A DNA stretch of 64,000 nucleotides from the NCBI RefSeq assembly GCF_014137945.1, contig NZ_JACGWX010000004.1, positions 1-64,000 on the forward strand, in the 5' to 3' direction. Of this stretch, positions 55,049 through 63,939 are shown in pieces. Below the pieces are notes generated by a model. It saw nothing but the letters and a program-made list of their open reading frames with translations. It was not told the origin of the DNA and made no database searches. Origin of the DNA: Microcella alkalica (lineage in GTDB: Bacteria; Actinomycetota; Actinomycetes; Actinomycetales; Microbacteriaceae). Position numbers and translations under genes: made by a program. Numbering within the stretch: position 1 is the stretch's first letter; each line of letters begins with the position of its first letter.

Positions 55049-55611
55049 CGACGAACCCCCAGCGCCGCGGCGCCGCCGTCGAGTCCCGCGTGCTCGAGGC
55101 GACCCTCACGCTCCTCGCCGAGCGCGGCGCGGCCCTCACGGTCGACGAGGTGGCCGCCGCGAGCGGCGTGCACAAGACGACGATCTACCGCCGGTACGCG
55201 ACGCGCGAGCAGCTCATCGCCTCCGCGGTCATGAGCCTGGCCGAGCAGGCGGTGCCGCCCGTCGCCGACGATGACCCGCGCGCCGCGATCGAGAGGCTCG
55301 CCCTCGCGGTGGCTGCGACGACGCGCACGGATGCAGGCCCGAACATCCTGCGCGCGACGATCGCCGCGAGCGCGACGTCGAGCGAGCTCGTGCAACTGGC
55401 GGATGCGTTCTTCCGCGCTCGGTACGCGCTCGCCGTCGAGCACCTGCGTCGGCTCGCCGAGTCGGGCGACCTGCGGTCGGACGTCGACCCGGTCGTGGTG
55501 TGGGAGCAGATCGTGAACCCCATGCACGTGCGGGCCCTGTGCGGCCGCGCGACGAGCGAGGCGGATGCGCGCCTGCTCGTCGAGCTCGCCCTTCGCGGCG
55601 CGGCGCCCTGA
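55045..55611 (+). CDS. TetR-family repressor
   Basis: Regulator of 188 aa. The helix-turn-helix is LTVDEVAAASGVHKTTIYRRYATREQLIASAV. The C-terminal ligand-binding domain is of the TetR_C type (ILRATIAASATSSELVQLADAFFRARYALAVEHLRRLAESGDLRSDVD). It overlaps the SRPBCC gene and probably binds the GCAAC-N4-GTTGC palindromes at 54487 and 54532, giving autoregulation. The effector is unknown. Confidence 0.9.
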   Translation: MTTNPQRRGAAVESRVLEATLTLLAERGAALTVDEVAAASGVHKTTIYRRYATREQLIASAVMSLAEQAVPPVADDDPRAAIERLALAVAATTRTDAGPNILRATIAASATSSELVQLADAFFRARYALAVEHLRRLAESGDLRSDVDPVVVWEQIVNPMHVRALCGRATSEADARLLVELALRGAAP

Positions 55612-55630
55612 GCCGCAGGCCCGGCCCGCA

Positions 55631-56086
55631 TCAGAGCGCGGCGACGGCTTCGGCGATCGGCGTCTCGCCGCTGACGACCTCGAACTGCGCGCCGACGCCC
55701 GCTCCGGTCGCGAGGAGCGTCGCGATGAGGGCGGCGACGTCGCCGCGGGGGATGCTCCCCTCGACCTCGGCGCCCGCCTGCACCTTCCCGGTGGGCGAGT
55801 CGTCGGTCAGCTGCCCGGGCCGCGCGATGGTCCAGTCGAGCTGGTCGTTGCCGCGCAGGGCCGCGTCGGCCTCGCTCTTGGCGCGCAGGCAGATCTGGAA
55901 GATGTCGACCGAGTCGGCGTCGTCCGCGTCGGCCCTGCGCGACGACACCATGACGGAGCGACGGATGCCCGCCTGAACCGCGGCGTCGGCGAGCAGTATC
56001 GCCCTGTCGCGGTCGACGGAGCACTTCCGCTCGGGCGGAACCCCCGGCCCCGAGCCCGCCGCGAATACGACGGCATCGCAGCCCAT
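55631..56086 (-). pseudogene. NAD(P)-binding SDR-like gene, 5' truncated (copy 1 of 286-bp repeat)
   Basis: Encodes the middle and C-terminal part of an atypical short-chain dehydrogenase of the NAD(P)H-binding type: VVFAAGSGPG, DRDRAILLADAAVQAGIRRSVMVSS, NDQLDWTIARPGQLTDDSPTGKV and IPRGDVAALIATLL. The N-terminal GxxGxxG cofactor motif that should precede it is missing; homology seems to end near 56085, where AlbA_2-module sequence begins. The first ATG at 56086 gives 151 aa that cannot bind NAD(P). Its final 286 bp (55631-55916) recur at 57900 and 59507. Confidence 0.85.
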
Positions 56087-56127
56087 AGCGCGAGTCGTGC
56101 CATGTGAAAAGACGGGCGGTTTGAGAA

Positions 56128-56177
56128 AGTTTGATGAAGCGTAGCGTTTAGACGCCTCATCAAACTACGATCAAACT
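56128..56177 (+). promoter_or_regulatory. Palindromic control region of AlbA_2 gene
   Basis: Perfect inverted repeat AGTTTGATGA (56128-56137) and TCATCAAACT (56157-56166), plus a further direct copy ATCAAACT at 56170-56177 just before the GTG. The region is AT-rich relative to its surroundings. Likely an autoregulatory operator overlapping the promoter. Confidence 0.6.
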
Positions 56178-57869
56178 GTGAACGAAGCCACCAAAGCCAT
56201 CGAAGCGATCCGCGCTGGCGCCACACCAAGTGAACTCGAGTCGCAGACGCTCGAGTTCAAGAGCGAGGCGGCGACGCCCCGCGAGAGCCTGCAGATACTT
56301 GCCGACGCTGTCGTGTGTTTTGCGAATGCCCATGGGGGCACCATCGTCTTCGGCGTCGCCGACAAGGTGGCTGGTATCGAAGCATTGGTAGGCGTCACGC
56401 ATCTCGACGAGCGGCAGATCATCACAGGAATCTTCGACCGCACGAACCCAGCGTTATCGGTACCCGTCAAGGGTATGAACGTTGACGATAAGCGGCTCTA
56501 TGAGGTCACCGTCCCCACTGGGGCGACGATCTACTCAAACACGAAGGGCACGGCAACTCGCCGGGTGAACGACGAATGCCGACCGTTCCCGCCAGAAGAG
56601 CAGCGGCAGGCTTTGATGGCTCGGGGAATCCATGATTGGTCGTCGATGCCGACGGCGGTGACCGTGCCTGACGAACTCGAGCTGAGCAGGCTTCGCCGAT
56701 TGCTGAGGGAGGCGGGGCACGAGGCGCTCGCCGGGCAGGACGACCTTGCCCTTCTGAGAGATCTGAGGCTCGTGAACGACATCGGCAGGTTGACCAACGC
56801 TGGCCTGTTACTCGTCGGCCGCGAGTCGGATCTCCGTCTGCACATTCCCAGCCATGGATTCTCTTACCAGTACAGGCCCTCGTCGGGCTCCGAAGCGACC
56901 AGCACTCTCCGAGAGCGGAAGACGCTCCTTGCCGCCGTCGAGTTGCTGATCGACGCGATCTCGACCCGGACTCAAGTCGCTCCGATGAACGTGAGCGGCG
57001 GGGTTCAGATTCGGCGCGAGGACTACCCCCCGGATGCTGTGCGTGAACTGGTCGTCAACGCCTTGGTACATCGCGATTACGGCGTCCCCGGGACGGTCGA
57101 CATCGAACACACTCCAGAGTCGCTTCGCATCAGCAGCCCCGGCGGGCTGGTGTACGGCGTCACCCCAGAGAACATCCTCAGTCATCCGTCCACCCCAAGA
57201 AACCGCCTCTTGCTCGAAACCGTTACAGCCCTTCAGGTGGCGGAGCGCACGGGCCAGGGGGTCGATCGCAGCTATCGATCCCTGCTTCGGTCCGGTAAGA
57301 AGCCGCCGCTTTTCGTCGACGCGGGCGACAGGGTTGACGTGCACGTCGAGGGCGGTAGCGGTAACGCCGCTTTCACGCGATTCGTACGCACCCAGCTGCC
57401 TGAGTCGCTCTCCGGTGATCTCGATGCCCTCCTGGCGCTCGACATGCTGTGTTCGCGCCGCGGCGTTTCGGCACCGGAAGTGGCCACGGTCATCCAGCGC
57501 ACTCCAGACGATGCGCAACGAGTGCTGGCTCGTATGGCGGTGGCCGATATCGTCTCGCCGACGAAGCGATCTGCCCGACAAAGCCATCCCAGGTACGAGC
57601 TGGCACCTTCGGCGCTTGTCGGGCTCGGGCTCGCAGTTCAGTACAACAAGCGGAAGGCAGAGGGCTCCGAAGAGAAGATCTTCGAGCACATCCGAGAGTA
57701 CGGGTACATCACCAATCAGACCGTCAGGCGCTTACTCGACGTCGATGTCTACGCCGCGCGCGATGTGCTCGGCGACCTTGTCAAGCGCGATCTGATCCGG
57801 AAGGCTGCGGGAGCATCGCGTGGCCCGGGTGTTCGCTACCAGCCGGGTGTGGCGTTCCCCAGGAGGTAG
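56178..57869 (+). CDS. AlbA_2/Schlafen-type ATP-binding transcriptional regulator
   Basis: Protein of 563 aa. The N-terminal AlbA_2 (Schlafen AAA-4-like) domain shows ESQTLEFKSE, ILADAVVCFANAHGGTIVFGVAD and the basic TATRRVNDECRPFP. A GHKL-like ATPase domain follows (VRELVVNALVHRDYG, SPGGLVYGVTPENILSHPSTPRNRLL, TGQGVDRSYR). One or two winged helices are at the C-terminus (EHIREYGYITNQTVRRLLDVDVYAARDVLGDLVKRDLI). Such proteins occur on mobile islands and some act in phage defence or as regulators. Codon use is less GC-biased than in core genes, so it looks acquired. The start is GTG. Confidence 0.85.
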   Translation: MNEATKAIEAIRAGATPSELESQTLEFKSEAATPRESLQILADAVVCFANAHGGTIVFGVADKVAGIEALVGVTHLDERQIITGIFDRTNPALSVPVKGMNVDDKRLYEVTVPTGATIYSNTKGTATRRVNDECRPFPPEEQRQALMARGIHDWSSMPTAVTVPDELELSRLRRLLREAGHEALAGQDDLALLRDLRLVNDIGRLTNAGLLLVGRESDLRLHIPSHGFSYQYRPSSGSEATSTLRERKTLLAAVELLIDAISTRTQVAPMNVSGGVQIRREDYPPDAVRELVVNALVHRDYGVPGTVDIEHTPESLRISSPGGLVYGVTPENILSHPSTPRNRLLLETVTALQVAERTGQGVDRSYRSLLRSGKKPPLFVDAGDRVDVHVEGGSGNAAFTRFVRTQLPESLSGDLDALLALDMLCSRRGVSAPEVATVIQRTPDDAQRVLARMAVADIVSPTKRSARQSHPRYELAPSALVGLGLAVQYNKRKAEGSEEKIFEHIREYGYITNQTVRRLLDVDVYAARDVLGDLVKRDLIRKAAGASRGPGVRYQPGVAFPRR

Positions 57870-57899
57870 AACCGAACCAACTGGCCCATTCGCTGCGCG

Positions 57900-58185
57900 T
57901 CAGAGCGCGGCGACGGCTTCGGCGATCGGCGTCTCGCCGCTGACGACCTCGAGCTGCGCGCCGACGCCCGCTCCGGTCGCGAGGAGCGTCGCGATGAGGG
58001 CGGCGACGTCGCCGCGGGGGATGCTCCCCTCGACCTCGGCGCCCGCCTGCACCTTCCCGGTGGGGGAGTCGTCGGTGAGCGACCCGGGCCGCAGGATCGT
58101 CCAGTCGAGCTGGTCGTTGCCGCGCAGGGCCGCGTCGGCCTCGCTCTTGGCGCGCAGGTAGATCTGGAAGATGTCGTCGGAGTCG
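57900..58185 (-). pseudogene. SDR 3' fragment (copy 2 of 286-bp repeat)
   Basis: Begins exactly at the SDR stop codon and matches 55631-55916 over its whole length with no gaps and about a dozen mismatches by eye. It retains the reading frame but has no start. Several differences change the same protein stretch (RPGQLTDD in copy 1, RPGSLTDD here), as expected for a diverged allele. To its right lies the PIN toxin module. Confidence 0.85.
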
Positions 58186-58219
58186 ATTCGTGAGGTCGGC
58201 GACGGGAATGGCGCGGCGT

Positions 58220-58771
58220 TCAGTCGAAGTGTCGCCGCGCCTCGGCGGCGAATCTCGGTACGCCCGCACGGGTCAGCGTGTTGAGCACGTCGTCAATCGT
58301 CACTGGTGGCGAGTCGTAGTCCTCAACGAGCTCTCGCAGGGTCCGGAGGACGATTCCGGGGTACAGATCGATTTGATCGAGAAGGAACTCATCGGGGTGG
58401 ATGACTTCGACATCGAATGCGGCGGTCGACTCTGGAGGGAAGTCTTTGAGATTGAACGTGACGAGCACATCCGCGTTGGCACGGACTGCCGCTGCCAGAA
58501 CATGCCGATCTTTCGGATGACAGCTCATCGTCTCGACGAGATCGGCGTACCCTTCGACCAGCGCGTCCGGGAAGTACTCACGCATGGCGTCCAATCGGCG
58601 GTCGATCTCCGCAGCGGCGTAACCATCGTTGATGACGTTTCGCCGGACTTCCTCGAGCACGTCGTCAGACCAGAGGGGGCGAAAAGCGCCACCGTCGGCC
58701 AGCCTCAGGACCACGTCATTGAGTGTTGCGCCATAGAGCGCGCAGGCATCGAAGAACGCAGGAAAGGCCAC
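58220..58771 (-). CDS. PIN-domain toxin (putative ribonuclease)
   Basis: PIN-domain protein of 183 aa. The acidic residues of the nuclease pocket are visible: the first Asp in FFDACALYGATLND, Glu in VLEEVRRN, Asp in CHPKDRHVLAAAV and Asp in LVTFNLKDFPPE. It follows the antitoxin-like gene by 6 bp and shares its strand, as in type II toxin-antitoxin operons. The GTG at 58771 is the likely start. The RNA target is unknown. Confidence 0.88.
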   Translation of the reverse strand: MAFPAFFDACALYGATLNDVVLRLADGGAFRPLWSDDVLEEVRRNVINDGYAAAEIDRRLDAMREYFPDALVEGYADLVETMSCHPKDRHVLAAAVRANADVLVTFNLKDFPPESTAAFDVEVIHPDEFLLDQIDLYPGIVLRTLRELVEDYDSPPVTIDDVLNTLTRAGVPRFAAEARRHFD

Positions 58772-58777
58772 GACGCC

Positions 58778-59272
58778 TCAGTCCACTGGGGGCTTCTGGC
58801 GGACTCGGCCTGATGCCTGCCCTTCGCGCGCAATCTCGCGCAGGGTTCGGCTGCGTTCGACCCGGAACCGATCCTGGTAATCGACAAGGTCTCGTAGCGT
58901 GACACGGCGATGACGGCCTCGCGTCTCGAACGGGATGACACGCTGTTCAAGGAGTTTGACCAGTGTTGGCCGCGATATGCCGAGGTATTCGGCCGCTTCC
59001 TGGGTGGTCAGTAGTGCCTCGTACGGCGCGATGGTGACCCCTCGGCCATTGGCGAGCGCCGTCGTGACTTGCTCGAGGACCTGGAAGATCTCGGCCGGAA
59101 TCGGAGTGTGAGTCCCGTCAGGTGCTACGAGCGCAGCGCCCTGATTGTGAGTCGCGAGATAACGCTCGATGTTGTGGATGGTATCGGCGAAATCGACGAG
59201 CTCATCCCGCGCTTCACTGACGGGCAAGTATGTCCGCGACTTGCGACGGATTGGAGATTCGGTGTCAGCCAT
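58778..59272 (-). CDS. Helix-turn-helix antitoxin of PIN module
   Basis: Protein of 164 aa. The C-terminal half has an excisionase/MerR-like helix-turn-helix, LLTTQEAAEYLGISRPTLVKLLEQRVIPFETRGRHRRVTLRDLVDYQ. The N-terminal half (LPVSEARDELVDFADTIHNIERY, then ALVAPDGTHTPIPAEIFQVLEQV) is not one I recognise firmly, though LPVSEARDEL recalls Phd-type antitoxins. It precedes the PIN gene in the same operon and is the presumed antitoxin and autorepressor. TAGGAT on the minus strand (59279-59284) lies 6 nt before the ATG, giving a leaderless transcript. Confidence 0.8.
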   Translation of the reverse strand: MADTESPIRRKSRTYLPVSEARDELVDFADTIHNIERYLATHNQGAALVAPDGTHTPIPAEIFQVLEQVTTALANGRGVTIAPYEALLTTQEAAEYLGISRPTLVKLLEQRVIPFETRGRHRRVTLRDLVDYQDRFRVERSRTLREIAREGQASGRVRQKPPVD

Positions 59273-59506
59273 GCGCTCATCCTATTCGAAAAAAGCGAAA
59301 CCCAACGGCTCGAGCACCGCATCTCGCGGAACTCGTTTGCCCAACAGCCGGGCATGACGAAACCGGCGAGCGTTCAGCACTCCACGAAGATGCCGGGTTC
59401 GCCCAGGCAGTGCTCGCGCAGACCGCCGAAGGCTCATCGGCGTCGATGTGGTGCGAGGGATCGACGCGACGCGATCGCCTCTAACCGGCTCGAAGACTCG
59501 CCGGCG
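59273..59506. other. Gap between antitoxin promoter and SDR copy 3
   Basis: After the antitoxin promoter (AT-rich, 59279-59300) there are about 200 bp with no gene I can support. The sequence may hold a junction between cargo and repeat. Confidence 0.5.
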
Positions 59507-59798
59507 TCAGAGCCCGGCGACCGCTTCGGCGATCGGCGTCTCGCCGCTGACGACCTCGAACTGCGCGCCGACGCCCGCTCCGGTCGCGAGGAGCGTCGCG
59601 ATAAGGGCGGCGACGTCGCCGCGGGGGATGCTCCCCTCGACCTCGGCGCCCGCCTGCACCTTCCCGGTGGGGGAGTCGTCGGTGAGCGACCCGGGCCGCA
59701 GGATCGTCCAGTCGAGCTGGTCGTTGCCGCGCACGGTCGCGTCGGCGTCGCTCTTGGCGCGCAGGTAGATCGGGAAGATGTCGTCGGAGTCGGCGTCG
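59507..59798 (-). pseudogene. SDR 3' fragment (copy 3 of 286-bp repeat)
   Basis: Starts at the SDR stop codon and aligns with copy 1 and copy 2 without gaps. It is nearer to copy 2 (shares RPGSLTDD and the codons around it). Its match with copy 1 extends a few bases further (to 59798) than copy 2 does. It runs directly into a phage gene fragment on the right. Confidence 0.85.
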
Positions 59799-60086
59799 AT
59801 GGTGCCGCCTGAAAGGTTGGTGGTGGTGGGGCGTGTACACGGTGCGGGGCGTGTAGAACGGCAGCCAGGCGGTGCCGTTCCATCGGAAGATGGTTCCCGA
59901 GTCTTCGGCGGTGATCTGCCGGTCGAGCCAGTTTCCGGTGGCGGGCAGTCCCGCTTCGTTGGCGGCTTTTTCGCCCACCTTGTCGCGCACCCAGTCAGCC
60001 AACGCGTTGTGGTCGGCGCGGAGAGTGGGCGCCGGGTTCTCGGCGATGCGAGGAACACCCTTCGACGGTTCGGGGGTGGTGGTCAT
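59799..60086 (-). pseudogene. Phage tail-module gene, 3' truncated
   Basis: Starts at the ATG at 60086 with TTTPEPSKGVPRIAENPAP, then DWVRDKVGEKAANEAGLPATGNWLDRQITAEDSGTIFRWNGTAWLPF, a pattern I associate with small proteins of actinobacteriophage tail regions. It loses its 3' end where SDR copy 3 begins at about 59798. It lies 10 bp downstream of the next phage gene on the same strand. Confidence 0.65.
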
Positions 60087-60096
60087 GATTCCTCCA

Positions 60097-60976
60097 TCAA
60101 GAGTTGAATGTGATTCTTAGATCCCCAGATTGGGTGTCGGTTTGTGTGCCCCGATATTTGGTGTATCCGCCCTGACGCATTCCTGTTCCGCCAGGATTGT
60201 CTTTCAGGAAATCGCCCACACTGTTAGGCAGTTTCACCCACCCGGAACGTGTTGGGAGGGCAATTGTCGTTGCCGTGTACGACGGTGCGCCGCCCGGTTT
60301 TGTGGCGTGCGTGTGGGTGCGGAAGTTCGGGTTAGCGCCGAACTGGTAGTAGGCGGGGAGGAAAATTTCTATAGACCCAATTGTGGCGTTACCTGGAATG
60401 GTGTCCCGAATTGTCGACCCATAAAACCAGGCGCCATGATTGTTGTCCGACGCCCACACTTCGCATAGTCCACCAGCGACCGTCCTGCCAGTTGCCCGAA
60501 TCAACGCCAGTGAACACAATCGTTTTCTTATCCCCCGCAGTGTGAGGCGCGTCGGGTTGGGGTGAGCTCAGGGGTGGCCGTAACAATTGCTGTTACGGTG
60601 CCGCCTGACGCCCAATCAATAATGACAAGGTCTTTTATTGCCGTTGTCGCAGTGGTCGGATATCCCATCAGTTTTGTCACACCACTACCGGGCGGATATT
60701 CGACAGTCATCCTCGGCGTACCAGTAGCGACCACTTTCCCGACCGCACTCCTAGGGGTGGTGGGGTTCAGAATGAACATTCCCTGGTCGGTGCGGAGCAC
60801 GCGCACAAGATCTCCGGGGAGGAGTGTGTACGTTCCCGACGAGGGGACGATGATCCGCCCCCGCCAACGTCAACTAGAGCGTTTTCGCCGGACTGGCTAA
60901 TGTATGTGCCGGTCAACACTTGCCAGGGGTGAAGTTGGGCAAGCCTCTCTGACACTGCATCCTCAGTGGTACGCAT
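60097..60976 (-). pseudogene. Phage tail/receptor-binding-like gene with several frameshifts
   Basis: One gene can be pieced together from three frames on the minus strand. It starts at the ATG at 60976 (RTTEDAVSERLAQLHPWQVLTGTYISQSGENALVDVGGG). It shifts near 60856 in a run of G/C (then GTYTLLPGDLVRVLRTDQGMFILNPTTPRSAVGKVVATG), shifts again near 60560 (HTAGDKKTIVFTGVDSGNWQDGRWWT) and near 60480 (EVWASDNNHGAWFYGSTIRDTIPGN), and ends at 60097. Content resembles minor tail or fibre proteins of actinobacteriophages. GC content is lower than in core genes. Three frame changes in 900 bp indicate decay. Confidence 0.7.
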
Positions 60977-61021
60977 CCCCGACCCCTCTATTGAATTGAC
61001 CAGTCGACCACTGACAGGTCG

Positions 61022-61027
61022 TACTAT
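61022..61027 (+). promoter_or_regulatory. -10 element of SGNH hydrolase gene, leaderless
   Basis: TACTAT ends 6 nt before the ATG at 61034. Confidence 0.55.
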
Positions 61028-61033
61028 GGGCGC

Positions 61034-61681
61034 ATGCCTCGCAGCACGAAACCGGCACACCTGGCGGCACTCGTCGCCCTCACCGCAGTAACCGGCACCC
61101 TCGTCGCCCTCGCCATGCAACCCACGACGCCACCCGAGTCGACCGTCGCCGCCAGTCAGCCGATCGTGCGGGAGCAACCCACCACCGTCGCAGTCCTAGG
61201 CGACTCGAACACCGAAGTGGACTCGGTAGACTTCGCCGGCGGACAGATCGGCGCAAAAACGTGGGTGCGGGAACTCACCCACGGCAACTTCCGATTTGCT
61301 GGCGGGTGGGCCGACGGAGGCGCAACCACTGCTCGGATCGCCGACGAGCTCACACCCATAACCGCCGACGTGCTACTAGTTATGGCCGGAACGAACGACG
61401 TTGGCCTTGGTGTGCCGTTCGAGGAAAGCGCCGCGAACCTCAAAACGGCGATCGCGAAAACGACGGCGAACCGCACAATCCTGCTCGCCATCCCACCCCG
61501 GTTCCCCGAAACGCAGCCGACCAGCGCCGACTTCAACTTGGCGCTACGTGCCGTCGCGGCTGAGAACGGGTGGGAATACTTCGACGGACACCAATCGACC
61601 ACTCTCGAGGACGGCGTACACCTAGACTTCGACTCTCACCGTGCACTCGCAGAAGCCATAATCCGTTATTTGGAGGGGTAG
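61034..61681 (+). CDS. SGNH/GDSL-type hydrolase, probably phage-derived
   Basis: Esterase-like protein of 215 aa. A hydrophobic N-terminal segment (HLAALVALTAVTGTLVALAM) is a signal peptide or anchor. Block I is AVLGDSNTE (catalytic Ser), block III AGTNDV (oxyanion Asn), and block V LEDGVHLDFDSH (catalytic Asp and His). Similar enzymes are found in tail modules of phages infecting Microbacteriaceae, where they may deacetylate surface glycans. It is divergent from the decayed tail gene and the only intact gene of this module. Confidence 0.82.
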   Translation: MPRSTKPAHLAALVALTAVTGTLVALAMQPTTPPESTVAASQPIVREQPTTVAVLGDSNTEVDSVDFAGGQIGAKTWVRELTHGNFRFAGGWADGGATTARIADELTPITADVLLVMAGTNDVGLGVPFEESAANLKTAIAKTTANRTILLAIPPRFPETQPTSADFNLALRAVAAENGWEYFDGHQSTTLEDGVHLDFDSHRALAEAIIRYLEG

Positions 61682-61682
61682 A

Positions 61683-61730
61683 TCACACCAGTCCGAGGCG
61701 GGTCGCGTTGTACAGGCCAACCTGCCCGAT
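61683..61730 (-). pseudogene. C-terminal remnant of a phage tail-type protein
   Basis: On the minus strand 15 codons read IGQVGLYNATRLGLV and a stop at 61683. I associate this ending with phage tail proteins. The rest of the gene would lie to the right but is cut by the IS3 element that starts at 61731. Confidence 0.4.
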
Positions 61731-61782
61731 GTTGCGCCCCGGGTCTGGTGGAGGCTCCTGACATCCCGAAAGGATGAGGAGC

Positions 61783-63020
<1,238 letters not shown>

Positions 63021-63034
63021 ACCCGGGGCGCAAC

Positions 63035-63939
63035 AAGCAAGTTTGCCACTTTTCATCGAACAGTACGGCGACGCCGTCGAGAGCTCATTCACGCACTATT
63101 ACGCCATAGCGTCGCGCCTGTCAAAAACAAGTCCTCGGCAGTTTGAACTCTTCTGCAATCGCATCGGCGCGCCTCTCCTTCCCGTCACCAAGGAGCAAAG
63201 ATCGTGGTTCAACGGTTCCATGATCAGTGCTGCGTATTCCGTGGAGGAGCCTGCCTTCAACGCTCGAACTCTTCTTGAGCTCACCATGCGTCAGTTGCGT
63301 CTGGTCGGGGGAGTCGAGATCATGGCATCGAACGAGGTGTTTCGCGTAGAGCCCGGCTCCCCACGAATGCGGGTGATCGCCCGACAGGGAAGCTACGCGA
63401 GCGAAAGGGTCGTGAATGCCACGTATGCCGGTATCAATCGGGTTCTCGCCCAGTCTCAACGACCCGCGATCGACGTCCAGCACGAGTTGGCTGAGATGGC
63501 ACTGATCGAACTGCCGGACCCTCTTCGCGACGTGGCGGTGACCGTCATGGATGGTCCGTTCTTCTCGCTCATGCCCTTTCCCAGTTCGGGGCTCCACACG
63601 CTGAGCCACGTCAGGTACACCCCGCACGCGCGTTGGAGAGACCGGACTGGAGAACAGCCATCCGACCCCTACGCTTCACTCCAGGGAAGTGCGCGCGCAT
63701 CCATGTTTCCCGCCATGGCGGCAGATGCGGCTCGCTACATGCCTCTTCTGAGGAAGACGAAGCACGTGGACTCGATTTGGGAGATCAAGACAGTACTGGT
63801 TGCAAGCGAGCACAACGATTCACGGCCGATTATGTTCAGGAAAGACCCAGAACTGCGGGGTCTCGTCTCGGTGCTCGGGGGAAAAATCGATAACATTTTT
63901 GACGTGCTCACGGAAGTGGAGATTTTCTATGGAAAGTAG
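63035..63939 (+). pseudogene. FAD-dependent oxidoreductase-like gene, 5' end removed by IS3
   Basis: About 300 residues are open from the IS end to the stop at 63939. They contain MRQLRLVGGVEIMASNEVFRVE, ERVVNATYAGINRVL and VMDGPFFSLMPFPSSGLHTLSHVRYTPH, typical of the C-terminal two thirds of DAO-type oxidoreductases found in surface-polysaccharide gene clusters. The N-terminal FAD-binding GxGxxG domain is absent because the IS3 element occupies its place. The frame continues from inside the IS, but no native start is available. It overlaps the glycosyltransferase start. Confidence 0.7.

Noticed and set aside
57781-58269. Open frames across SDR copies 2 and 3 as separate genes
   Set aside because: They read the repeat in the wrong frame or antisense and give Arg-rich, low-complexity translations. 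The in-frame reading matches the SDR C-terminus without a start.
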